Assembly: GCF_018449795.1 (NCBI RefSeq)
Contig: NZ_JAAVVE010000014.1
Location: forward strand, 25,273 to 89,272
From: Sphingomonas sp. dw_22
GTDB taxonomy: Bacteria; Pseudomonadota; Alphaproteobacteria; Sphingomonadales; Sphingomonadaceae
Direction of reading: 5' to 3'
Length of the DNA stretch: 64,000 nucleotides
Under the pieces are notes generated by a model. It made no database searches. It was not told the DNA's origin and was given only the letters and a program-made list of their open reading frames with translations. Every line of letters starts with the position of its first letter. Position 1 is the first letter of the stretch. Position numbers and translations under genes: made by a program. Positions 57,864-64,000 of the stretch are shown here, piece by piece.

Positions 57864-59101
57864 CGCGGGGCCAGCCCGGGCCGATGCTCGCTCGTCCGAT
57901 GCGCTTCCTTTCGCCCGGCCGCGGCTTCGTGCTGCTCTATGCGCTGGCCTATGCGGGCATGTTCGTCGGCTTCATGCCGTTCATCATGGTGCTGCTGCCG
58001 CTCAAGGTGACGGCGGTGGGCGGCGAGGATGCGGTGCGGCTGCTGAGCGCGGGATCGTTGGGCGGCGCGGCGGTGGCGAGCATCGCCAATATCGCGTTCG
58101 GCGCGCTCAGCGATCGCAGCTATCGGCGCAGGGGCACGCGGCGCGGCTGGATTGTGGCGGGGCTGGCGGCGCTCGTGCTCGGGCATGGCGCGCTGCATTT
58201 CAGCTTCGACGCGCTGACGCTGCTGCTGTCGGTGCTGCTGCTCCAGATCGGCATCAACATGAGCTTCGCCCCGCTCACCACGATCATGGCCGACGAGGTG
58301 GACGACGCGCACAAGGGGCTGGTGGCGGGCTTTCTGGGCGTGGCGCATCCGATCGGGGCGATGTCGGCCAGCGTGATGACGCTGCCGGGGCTGGGCGGCG
58401 AGGGCGAGCGCTATGCGCTGATCTGCGCGCTGTTCGTCGCGATGATCCTGCCCTTCACGCTGCTGATGCGCGAGGCCGCGCCCCAGCCGGCGCCGCCGCC
58501 CGAGCCGCTGCGCGAGCGCCGGCGCATCGACTTCGTCCTAGCCTGGGCTTCGCGGATGCTGATCCAGGTCGCGGGCAACGGGCTGGCGACCTATGGCTTC
58601 TTCTATTTCGTCTGGGTGCTCGATCGCCGCGACCTGGCCAAGGGCAGCAGCGAGGCGGGGCCGATCGTCTGGACGATGACCGGCTCCACGATCGTCGCGG
58701 TGGTGCTGACCCTGGTCGCCGGGCGGCTTTCGGATCGGGCGATGCGCCGGAAGCCGTTCCTGGCGGCGGCGGCGTGCGCCATGGCGGCCGGGCTGGTGAC
58801 GATGGCGTTCGCGCAGAGCTGGGGCGTAGCGGCGATCGGCCATGCGGCGGCGCTGTCCGGCCTGTCGGTGTTCCTGGCGACGCATTCGGCGCTGGCGATG
58901 CAGCTTTTGCCCTCGCCCGAGCATCGCGGGCGCGATCTTGGCGTGCTGAACCTCACCAATACGCTGCCGGCGATGGTCGCGCCGCTACTGGCGCTCGCGC
59001 TGGCGCCGGAGAGGACGGGCTATACGCTTTGGCTGGTGGCGCTGGCGGCTGGCACGCTGGCGGGCGGCGCCATTGCGCTGGCGGTGCGGACGCAGGATTG
59101 A
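57860..59101 (+). CDS. major facilitator superfamily sugar transporter
   Basis: A 413-residue transporter. The first candidate codon TTG 57860 overlaps the LacI stop (TTGA); the ATG codons at 57884 and 57899 are also possible and no clear ribosome site decides. About 12 hydrophobic helices. The loop between helices 2 and 3 has GALSDRSYRRRGTRRGW, the MFS motif A, repeated as GRLSDRAMRRKPFL in the second half. It is the probable inner-membrane uptake system for the sugar released by the GH3 enzyme. Convergent with the next gene (one base between stops). Confidence 0.85.
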   Translation: MTRGQPGPMLARPMRFLSPGRGFVLLYALAYAGMFVGFMPFIMVLLPLKVTAVGGEDAVRLLSAGSLGGAAVASIANIAFGALSDRSYRRRGTRRGWIVAGLAALVLGHGALHFSFDALTLLLSVLLLQIGINMSFAPLTTIMADEVDDAHKGLVAGFLGVAHPIGAMSASVMTLPGLGGEGERYALICALFVAMILPFTLLMREAAPQPAPPPEPLRERRRIDFVLAWASRMLIQVAGNGLATYGFFYFVWVLDRRDLAKGSSEAGPIVWTMTGSTIVAVVLTLVAGRLSDRAMRRKPFLAAAACAMAAGLVTMAFAQSWGVAAIGHAAALSGLSVFLATHSALAMQLLPSPEHRGRDLGVLNLTNTLPAMVAPLLALALAPERTGYTLWLVALAAGTLAGGAIALAVRTQD

Positions 59102-59102
59102 G

Positions 59103-60491
59103 TTAGCCGTCGATGCCCGGCAGGATCAGGCGTGCGATGATGCAGATCGCGCCGACCAGCAGCAGCGGTGCGAAGGCGAGGCGCCGGGCCGGCGTGCCGG
59201 CAAGCAGCAGCGCGGCGAGCGCGGTCGCGAGCATCGCCCAGAGATGATAGCGGATGTCCGAAGCGATGCTGACCAGCAGGAAGGCCAGCTCGGTCGCGGC
59301 GGCGGACAGCGCGAGCGCGCTTGCGAACTGGTGGCGCGGCCCCGCGCTCGGGCGGGCGAGGGCGAGTATGGTCAGCGCTGCTGTGAACCATAGCATCGGC
59401 GATCCGAGCGGGCTCCGGGCGAGCAGCCCGGCCAGCTTCTCGAAGGGTGCGATCCGCCGGGCCGGCGAGCCGAGGCCCAGCGTGTTGGGCTCGGACACCG
59501 ATGGCGGCTCGGCATAGGGCATTTGCCGGGGCACCCAGAAGCGCATCGTCATGTTCCAATGCGCCAGCCGGTGCGCGGCATAGGCGAAGGGATGGTGCGC
59601 CACGGCATCGATCCAGGCCGTGAACAGGCGGTGGCCGGGCGCCGCGGCGTCGAGTCCGTCGGCTACGAAGGCGCAGCGGTCCTCATCGGCGAGCGGATCC
59701 CACATCAGCGGGGTGATGCAGCCGCGCCTCTCGGCCTCGCGCCAGACCGGGGCGGGCAGGATCGGGACGGCTTCCGGCCCGGCATGGCGGACGATGCCGG
59801 CGAGATCGAAGATGGGCAGCGCGCGCTCGACTCCGCTCGGGGAGGCACCGAGCAGCCGATGGTTGATCGACGGGCCGAGGGCGACCACCAGCACCAGTCC
59901 GGCCAGGATCGCGGCGGCGCGGGGCAGGGGGCGTTGCCAGCGGACGCCGCCCAGCAGTCCCACGCCCAGCGGCACGGTGGCGAACATCGCGTTGAAGCGC
60001 AGCAGCGTCGCATAGATCAGCAGCAGCGCGACCACTGCCCCAGTCCAGCGCGGCAGCCGCCGTCCGTCGAGCCGCCACCACGCCGCTATTCCGGTTGCGG
60101 CGAGTAGCGCGCCGGCCATCTGGCCGTCCTTGAGCACCGCGACCTGCCAGCCCAGGAAGGGCGGCCACAGTCCGAGCGCCAGCGTCGCCATGGCCGCGAC
60201 ACGCGCGCCGCTGCGGGCGAGCGCGGCCGCGAACAACCCGAGCCCGGCCCAGTAGAGCAGGATCTGGAGCGCGAACATCGGCGCCTGCCCGCTCCAGCCG
60301 TGATGGAGCAGCGCCCAGAGCCGCGCCATGACCGGCGGGTGCCAGTCGTCATAGGCGCCGGACACGACCTGCTGATATTGCACGACGCTGTCGTACATCG
60401 CGGTGCCGGGCCGGAAGAACGCCAGCGTCGCGGCGCAAAGCAGGGCCGCCGCGATTCCCGTCAGGGCCGGGGAGGGGAAGGCTCGCCTCAC
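59103..60491 (-). CDS. multi-pass membrane glycosyltransferase-like protein
   Basis: About 462 residues from GTG 60491, which has GGGAGG seven bases upstream; the longer frame is a Pro/Arg-rich artefact. Ten or so hydrophobic helices alternate with loops. After the first helix, MYDSVVQYQQVVSGAYDDWHPP carries Asp and His, with the Asp-x-x-x-Gln/Asp pattern of the first periplasmic loop of GT-C transferases. HPFAYAAHRLAHWNMTMRFW is a second conserved-looking block. It may transfer a sugar from a polyprenyl-phosphate donor. I do not recognise a named family with certainty. No polysaccharide gene adjoins it. Confidence 0.7.
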   Translation of the reverse strand: MRRAFPSPALTGIAAALLCAATLAFFRPGTAMYDSVVQYQQVVSGAYDDWHPPVMARLWALLHHGWSGQAPMFALQILLYWAGLGLFAAALARSGARVAAMATLALGLWPPFLGWQVAVLKDGQMAGALLAATGIAAWWRLDGRRLPRWTGAVVALLLIYATLLRFNAMFATVPLGVGLLGGVRWQRPLPRAAAILAGLVLVVALGPSINHRLLGASPSGVERALPIFDLAGIVRHAGPEAVPILPAPVWREAERRGCITPLMWDPLADEDRCAFVADGLDAAAPGHRLFTAWIDAVAHHPFAYAAHRLAHWNMTMRFWVPRQMPYAEPPSVSEPNTLGLGSPARRIAPFEKLAGLLARSPLGSPMLWFTAALTILALARPSAGPRHQFASALALSAAATELAFLLVSIASDIRYHLWAMLATALAALLLAGTPARRLAFAPLLLVGAICIIARLILPGIDG

Positions 60492-60510
60492 GGGCGGCCT
60501 CCCGCCGCGC

Positions 60511-60912
60511 TCAGCCGGTCTTGCGGCCGAACACCGGGCGTGCCGTGGCTTCGCCGCGCGGGGGGAAGGGGGCGGCCGGCGCATTTCCCTCCGCCGCCTT
60601 GCGCGCCATGTAGCGGGCCAGCGCCGCATCGGCGTCGAATGCGCTTTCCCCGGCCGGAAGGGCCGGAGGCTGGTCGGGGCTGACGGGGCGTGGCGTGCCC
60701 GTGCCGGAGACGGCGCGCAGGATCTTCAGCGCCATGGGCAGTACGAAAAACACTCCGATCGCGCCCAGGCCCAGCAGGGTCGGTCCCAGGCCGGTCGAGA
60801 CCGCGCCCTGCACCGATCCGCCGACATTCAGGAAGTAGAAGAACAGGCCGCCGCAATACAGGATGGGCAGAAGCGCCCCGATGATGCCGAACCCCAGTTT
60901 CAACGATCGCAT
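60511..60912 (-). CDS. two-helix membrane protein, unknown
   Basis: A 133-residue protein with helices at about residues 8-28 (GIIGALLPILYCGGLFFYFL) and 42-62 (GPTLLGLGAIGVFFVLPMAL). It ends in a Pro/Ala-rich cytoplasmic tail with FDADAALARYMARKAAEG. It lies 70 bases after lpdA on the same strand and 20 bases before the membrane transferase, so it is probably co-transcribed. No family recognised. Confidence 0.65.
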   Translation of the reverse strand: MRSLKLGFGIIGALLPILYCGGLFFYFLNVGGSVQGAVSTGLGPTLLGLGAIGVFFVLPMALKILRAVSGTGTPRPVSPDQPPALPAGESAFDADAALARYMARKAAEGNAPAAPFPPRGEATARPVFGRKTG

Positions 60913-60981
60913 GCCAAGCCTCCCGCCATCCGGTTCCAGGATGGCGGGAGCGTAACGGCAAAAGCTGAACGCCTGGTTTTC

Positions 60982-62379
60982 TTAGATGTGGATCACGCGG
61001 CCATAGGCGGCGAGCACGCTTTCGTGCATCGTCTCGCTGATCGTCGGGTGCGGGAACACCGTTTCGATCAACTCCGCCTCGGTCGTCTCCAGCGTCTTGC
61101 CGATCGTATAGCCCTGGATCAGCTCGGTCACCTCGGCGCCGATCATGTGCGCGCCGAGCAGCTCGCCGGTCTTGGCGTCGAACACGGTCTTCACGAAGCC
61201 TTCGGGTTCCCCAAGAGCGATGGCCTTGCCGTTGCCGATGAAGGGGAAGTTGCCGACGCGGACTTCGTATCCGGCTTCCTTGGCCTTGGCCTCGGTCAGG
61301 CCGACGCTGGCGATCTGCGGGTGGCAATAGGTGCAGCCCGGGATGTTGCGCGCGTCCATCGCATGCGGATGCTTGCCCGCGATCGCCTCGGCAGCGATCA
61401 CGCCCTCATGGCTCGCCTTGTGCGCGAGGAAGGGCGGCGCGGTGATGTCGCCGATCGCATAGACGCCCTCGACATTGGTTCTGCACGCCGCATCGGTGAC
61501 GATGTGGCCGCGCTCGGTCTTCACGCCCAGCGTCTCCAGCCCGATATTCTCGGTGTTGGGCACGATGCCGATCGCGACGATGACATGGCTGAATTCCTGG
61601 GCCGTGACCGTGCCGTCCCGGCCCTTGATCGCGGCCTTCACGCCCTTGTCCGTCACGTCGAGCTTGTCGACGCCGGCACCGGTCAGGATCGTCATGCCCT
61701 GCTTCTTGAGCGCCTTCTCCAGATGCGCGGAGACATCGGCATCCTCGACCGGCACGATCCGGTCGAGCATCTCGACCACGGTCACTTCCGAGCCCATGTC
61801 GTTGTAGAAGCTCGCGAACTCCACGCCGATCGCGCCCGATCCGATCACCAGCAGCTTGCTGGGCATCTCGGGCGGGGTCATCGCGTGGCGATAGGTCCAG
61901 ATGCGCTTGCCGTCGGTCTTGGCGAAGGGCAGGTCGCGGGCGCGGGCGCCGGTGGCGACGATGATGTTCTTGTAGCCCAGCTCCTCGGTCTTGCCGTCGG
62001 CGCCGGTGACGGTGAGCTTGTTCTTCGCGGTCAGGACGCCGGTGCCCATGTGCACGGCGACCTTGTTCTTCTTCATCAGGTGCGTGACGCCCTGGTTGAG
62101 CTGCTTCGCCACGCCGCGCGAGCGCTTGACCACCGCGTCCAGGTCGGCGGTGATCTTCTCCGCGGCCAGGCCGTAATCCTTGGCGTGTTGCATGTAATGG
62201 AAGATCTCGGCCGAGCGGAGCAGCGCCTTGGTGGGGATGCAGCCCCAGTTGAGGCAGATGCCGCCCAGCAGCTCGCGCTCGACGATCGCGGTCTTGAGGC
62301 CAAGCTGCGCGGCCCGGATCGCGGCGACATAGCCGCCGGGTCCGGAGCCAAGGACGATGAGGTCGTAGGATTCAGCCAT
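60982..62379 (-). CDS. lpdA: dihydrolipoyl dehydrogenase (E3)
   Basis: A 465-residue flavoprotein from ATG 62379. LIVLGSGPGGYVAAIRAAQ binds FAD and GGICLNWGCIPTKALL holds the redox-active Cys pair. KLLVIGSGAIGVEFASFY binds NAD, VYAIGDITAPPFLAHKASHEG is the second FAD contact, and FPHPTISETMHE carries the His-Glu base pair. It reoxidises lipoyl groups of the pyruvate dehydrogenase complex, whose E2 gene lies upstream at 63040. The order E2, small genes, E3 on one strand suggests a shared operon. Confidence 0.96.
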   Translation of the reverse strand: MAESYDLIVLGSGPGGYVAAIRAAQLGLKTAIVERELLGGICLNWGCIPTKALLRSAEIFHYMQHAKDYGLAAEKITADLDAVVKRSRGVAKQLNQGVTHLMKKNKVAVHMGTGVLTAKNKLTVTGADGKTEELGYKNIIVATGARARDLPFAKTDGKRIWTYRHAMTPPEMPSKLLVIGSGAIGVEFASFYNDMGSEVTVVEMLDRIVPVEDADVSAHLEKALKKQGMTILTGAGVDKLDVTDKGVKAAIKGRDGTVTAQEFSHVIVAIGIVPNTENIGLETLGVKTERGHIVTDAACRTNVEGVYAIGDITAPPFLAHKASHEGVIAAEAIAGKHPHAMDARNIPGCTYCHPQIASVGLTEAKAKEAGYEVRVGNFPFIGNGKAIALGEPEGFVKTVFDAKTGELLGAHMIGAEVTELIQGYTIGKTLETTEAELIETVFPHPTISETMHESVLAAYGRVIHI

Positions 62380-62422
62380 GGTGCGGCGGCCCTCTGATTC
62401 AGTTGGGGAGGTATATAGGAGT

Positions 62423-62815
62423 TCAGGATGCGGAATCATCGACCGGGCGCGGACGGCGCGCCTCGTCGATGGCGACAAAGGTGAAGCGCGCCTGGGTGAC
62501 CTTCTCGCGCTCCTCGCCGTGGCGGGCGCGGCGCCAGGCCTCGACCTCGATCTGCATCGAGGTGCGGCCGACCTTGACCAGCTCGGCATAGACCGAAACT
62601 TCGTCGCCCACGAACACCGGCGCGTGGAACTTCATGCCGTCCATCGCGATGGTGACCGCGCGGCCCTTGGCCCGGCGCGCGGCGACCAGGCCGGCGGCCA
62701 TGTCCATCTGGCTCATCAGCCAGCCGCCGAAGATGTCGCCATAGGCATTGGCGTCGGCCGGCATCGTCGTGACGCGGATGGCCGGCTGGCCGGCAGGGGG
62801 AATATCGTCAGCCAT
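62423..62815 (-). CDS. acyl-CoA thioesterase (YciA-like hot-dog fold)
   Basis: A 130-residue protein. PADANAYGDIFGGWLMSQMD is the conserved hot-dog motif with the catalytic Asp region, followed by VTIAMDGMKFHAPVFVGDEVSVYAE split at VGDEVSVYAE. Length and sequence fit the YciA/BFIT-type thioesterases that cleave acyl-CoA to free acid and CoA. The ATG overlaps the end of the upstream small membrane gene by eight bases. It sits between the E2 and E3 genes. Confidence 0.9.
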   Translation of the reverse strand: MADDIPPAGQPAIRVTTMPADANAYGDIFGGWLMSQMDMAAGLVAARRAKGRAVTIAMDGMKFHAPVFVGDEVSVYAELVKVGRTSMQIEVEAWRRARHGEEREKVTQARFTFVAIDEARRPRPVDDSAS

Positions 62816-63026
62816 GGTTGGGAGTGTCCTTCAGGCCGGCCTTGTCGGCGGCATAGGCTTTGCGCAGCGGCCCCACGCCCATCAGCACCACCGCGGCCAT
62901 CGCGACATAGGCGACCAGCCAGATGTCGTCGGTGGCGCGCGGATAGGACCAGGCGGCGGCGGCGGCGACGAGCGTCGCGGCGATCAGCCCGATGACGATG
63001 TGGATCGTCTCGATCAGGACGCGCAT
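62808..63026 (-). CDS. 72-residue two-helix membrane protein
   Basis: MRVLIETIHIVIGLIAATLV begins the first helix (residues 6-25) and IWLVAYVAMAAVVLMGVG forms the second (about 35-52). A short polar tail follows. It overlaps the thioesterase start by eight bases and follows the E2 gene by 13 bases, so it belongs to the pdhC-lpdA transcript. Function unknown. Confidence 0.72.
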   Translation of the reverse strand: MRVLIETIHIVIGLIAATLVAAAAAWSYPRATDDIWLVAYVAMAAVVLMGVGPLRKAYAADKAGLKDTPNHG

Positions 63027-63039
63027 CGCCGCCTCCCGC

Positions 63040-63768
63040 TCAGGCGATCATGCCCATGGGCGATTGGACCAGTTCCTTGAACAGCTTCATCATCGCTGCG
63101 CCGTCGGCCCCGTCGATCGCGCGGTGATCGAAGCTGCCGGTGGCGCTCATCACCGTCGCGATGCCGAGCGCGTCGTCGATGATCCAGGGGCGCTTCTCGC
63201 CCGCGCCGATCGCCAGGATCATGCCTTGCGGCGGATTGATGACCGCGTCGAACTGGGTGATGCCGTACATGCCCATGTTCGAGATCGAGGCGGTGCCGCC
63301 CTGATATTCCTGCGGCTGGAGCTTGCCCTCGCGGGCGCGGCCGGCGAGATCCTTCATCTCGGCCGAGATCGCCGAGACGCTCTTGTTCGCGGCATCGCGG
63401 ATGATCGGCGTGATGAGCCCGGTCGGCGTCGAGACCGCGACCGACACATCGGCCCGGCTGTACTTGATGAGCTTCTCGCCGGTGTAGGTGACGTTGCACT
63501 TGGGGCTCTGGATCAGCGCGACGCCGAGCGCCTTGATGAGCAGATCGTTGACCGAGAGCTTGATCCCGCGCGGCTCGAGCGCCTTGTTGAGCTCGCCGCG
63601 CAGCTTGAGCAGCGCATCGAGGCGGACGTCCACCGTCAGATAGATGTGCGGGACGGTCTGCTTCGATTCGGTGAGGCGGCGCGCGATCGTCTTGCGGATG
63701 TTGGAGAGCTTCTCCTCCTCGTGCGGGATCGTGTCGTCGAACCAGACGGCCTTGTGCTCGGCCGGAGC
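63040..63768 (-). CDS. pdhC: pyruvate dehydrogenase E2 (dihydrolipoamide acetyltransferase), catalytic part only
   Basis: About 243 residues of the E2 catalytic domain remain. IRKTIARRLTESKQTVPHIYLTVD split at IARRLTESKQTVPHIYL, VNDLLIKALGVALIQSP, VSVAVSTPTGLITPIIRDA and SATGSFDHRAIDGADGA with the catalytic His and Asp are present. It transfers acetyl groups from lipoyl-lysine to CoA. The upstream part, which should hold the Ala/Pro linker, the E3-binding domain and the lipoyl domain, is replaced by a poly-G run at 63772 and unrelated sequence, so the gene is truncated by the artefact, not by biology. The start is not in the window. Confidence 0.88.
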   Translation of the reverse strand, partial: APAEHKAVWFDDTIPHEEEKLSNIRKTIARRLTESKQTVPHIYLTVDVRLDALLKLRGELNKALEPRGIKLSVNDLLIKALGVALIQSPKCNVTYTGEKLIKYSRADVSVAVSTPTGLITPIIRDAANKSVSAISAEMKDLAGRAREGKLQPQEYQGGTASISNMGMYGITQFDAVINPPQGMILAIGAGEKRPWIIDDALGIATVMSATGSFDHRAIDGADGAAMMKLFKELVQSPMGMIA

Positions 63769-63771
63769 GGC

Positions 63772-64000
63772 GGGGGGGCCCCCGGGGGGGGGGGGGGGGG
63801 GGGCGGGCGGGGGGGGGGGGGGGGGGCGGGGGGGGGGGCGGGTGCGGCGCCCTGGGGGAGAGAGGCGCCGTATGAAAAAGGTCTGTGTGGCCGGCGACCG
63901 CAAACGGGGTCGGGGCGCCGAGATTGGTTTCAGCCCCGACCGTGCCGCGGCCCAGCCGTGGGGCGATCGGCAAGGGGCCGCGCGCGACGACAATCCAGGG
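63772..64000. other. probable sequencing/assembly artefact: poly-G run and low-quality end
   Basis: From 63772 the sequence is almost pure G with a few C residues up to about 63840. About 160 bases follow that carry no recognisable E2 reading frame. CGCCGTAT followed by a short A-run at about 63866-63878 matches the end of the Illumina P5 adapter complement. Poly-G is the signature of signal loss in two-colour sequencing chemistry. This stretch should not be used for gene calls. Confidence 0.75.

Overview
The window is high-GC DNA from an alphaproteobacterium, most probably a Sphingomonas-type member of the Sphingomonadales. The evidence is the gene repertoire: a sphingomonad-style exopolysaccharide locus, a PEPxxWA-type sorting tail, a TonB-dependent-receptor sugar locus that includes a flavin halogenase-like gene, many GTG/TTG starts, and intergenic palindromes typical of sphingomonad genomes. 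No rRNA, tRNA, CRISPR array, insertion sequence or prophage was recognised. The left edge cuts a gene. The right edge (from about 63,772) looks like a sequencing or assembly artefact.

Region 1 (1-15.6 kb) is the right-hand part of an exopolysaccharide locus. It holds an outer-membrane beta-barrel protein, a small membrane protein resembling the accessory protein of the XrtV exosortase system, an AAA ATPase, two family-2 glycosyltransferases, an EpsD-type lipoprotein peptidyl-prolyl isomerase, a beta-helix protein that could be a polysaccharide lyase, a Wzy/O-antigen-ligase-type polymerase, a Tat-exported beta-helix protein, and a translationally coupled minus-strand operon (Gfo/Idh/MocA oxidoreductase, split PssD/PssE-like glycosyltransferase, AKR-like TIM-barrel protein). 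The exosortase and the Wzx/Wzc-type export genes must lie outside the window.

Region 2 (15.8-34.3 kb) is mostly housekeeping: proS, a 2OG-Fe(II) oxygenase-like protein, a PEP-CTERM-like secreted protein, glpD, rnr, a saccharopine-dehydrogenase-like reductase, a methyltransferase-like protein, an MsbA-type ABC exporter, an intracellular PHA depolymerase, glucokinase, a thiolase, a MaoC hydratase, an MscS channel and topoisomerase IB.

Region 3 (34.3-40.4 kb) has a second polysaccharide or protein-glycosylation set (acyltransferase, exosortase-A-type O-ligase, exosortase-A-associated glycosyltransferase, proline-rich membrane protein). It is followed by an S24/LexA-like repressor, divergent from two small coupled genes across tandem operator-like palindromes.

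Region 4 (40.4-49.4 kb) carries cytochrome b561 with a catalase-like peroxidase, small membrane proteins, a quinone oxidoreductase, an aldehyde dehydrogenase, purB, an EF-hand protein, a four-TM protein resembling the TRADD-N-associated membrane domain, and a RadC-family protein.

Region 5 (49.4-59.1 kb) is a sugar-utilisation locus: GH3 beta-glucosidase, TonB-dependent receptor, tryptophan-halogenase-like flavoprotein, LacI regulator and MFS transporter. A LacI-type palindrome upstream of the GH3 gene closely matches one upstream of glucokinase about 19 kb away, suggesting a shared regulon.

Region 6 (59.1-64 kb) holds a membrane glycosyltransferase-like protein, a small membrane protein, lpdA (E3), an acyl-CoA thioesterase, a small membrane protein and the 3' part of the pyruvate dehydrogenase E2 gene, which runs into a poly-G artefact.
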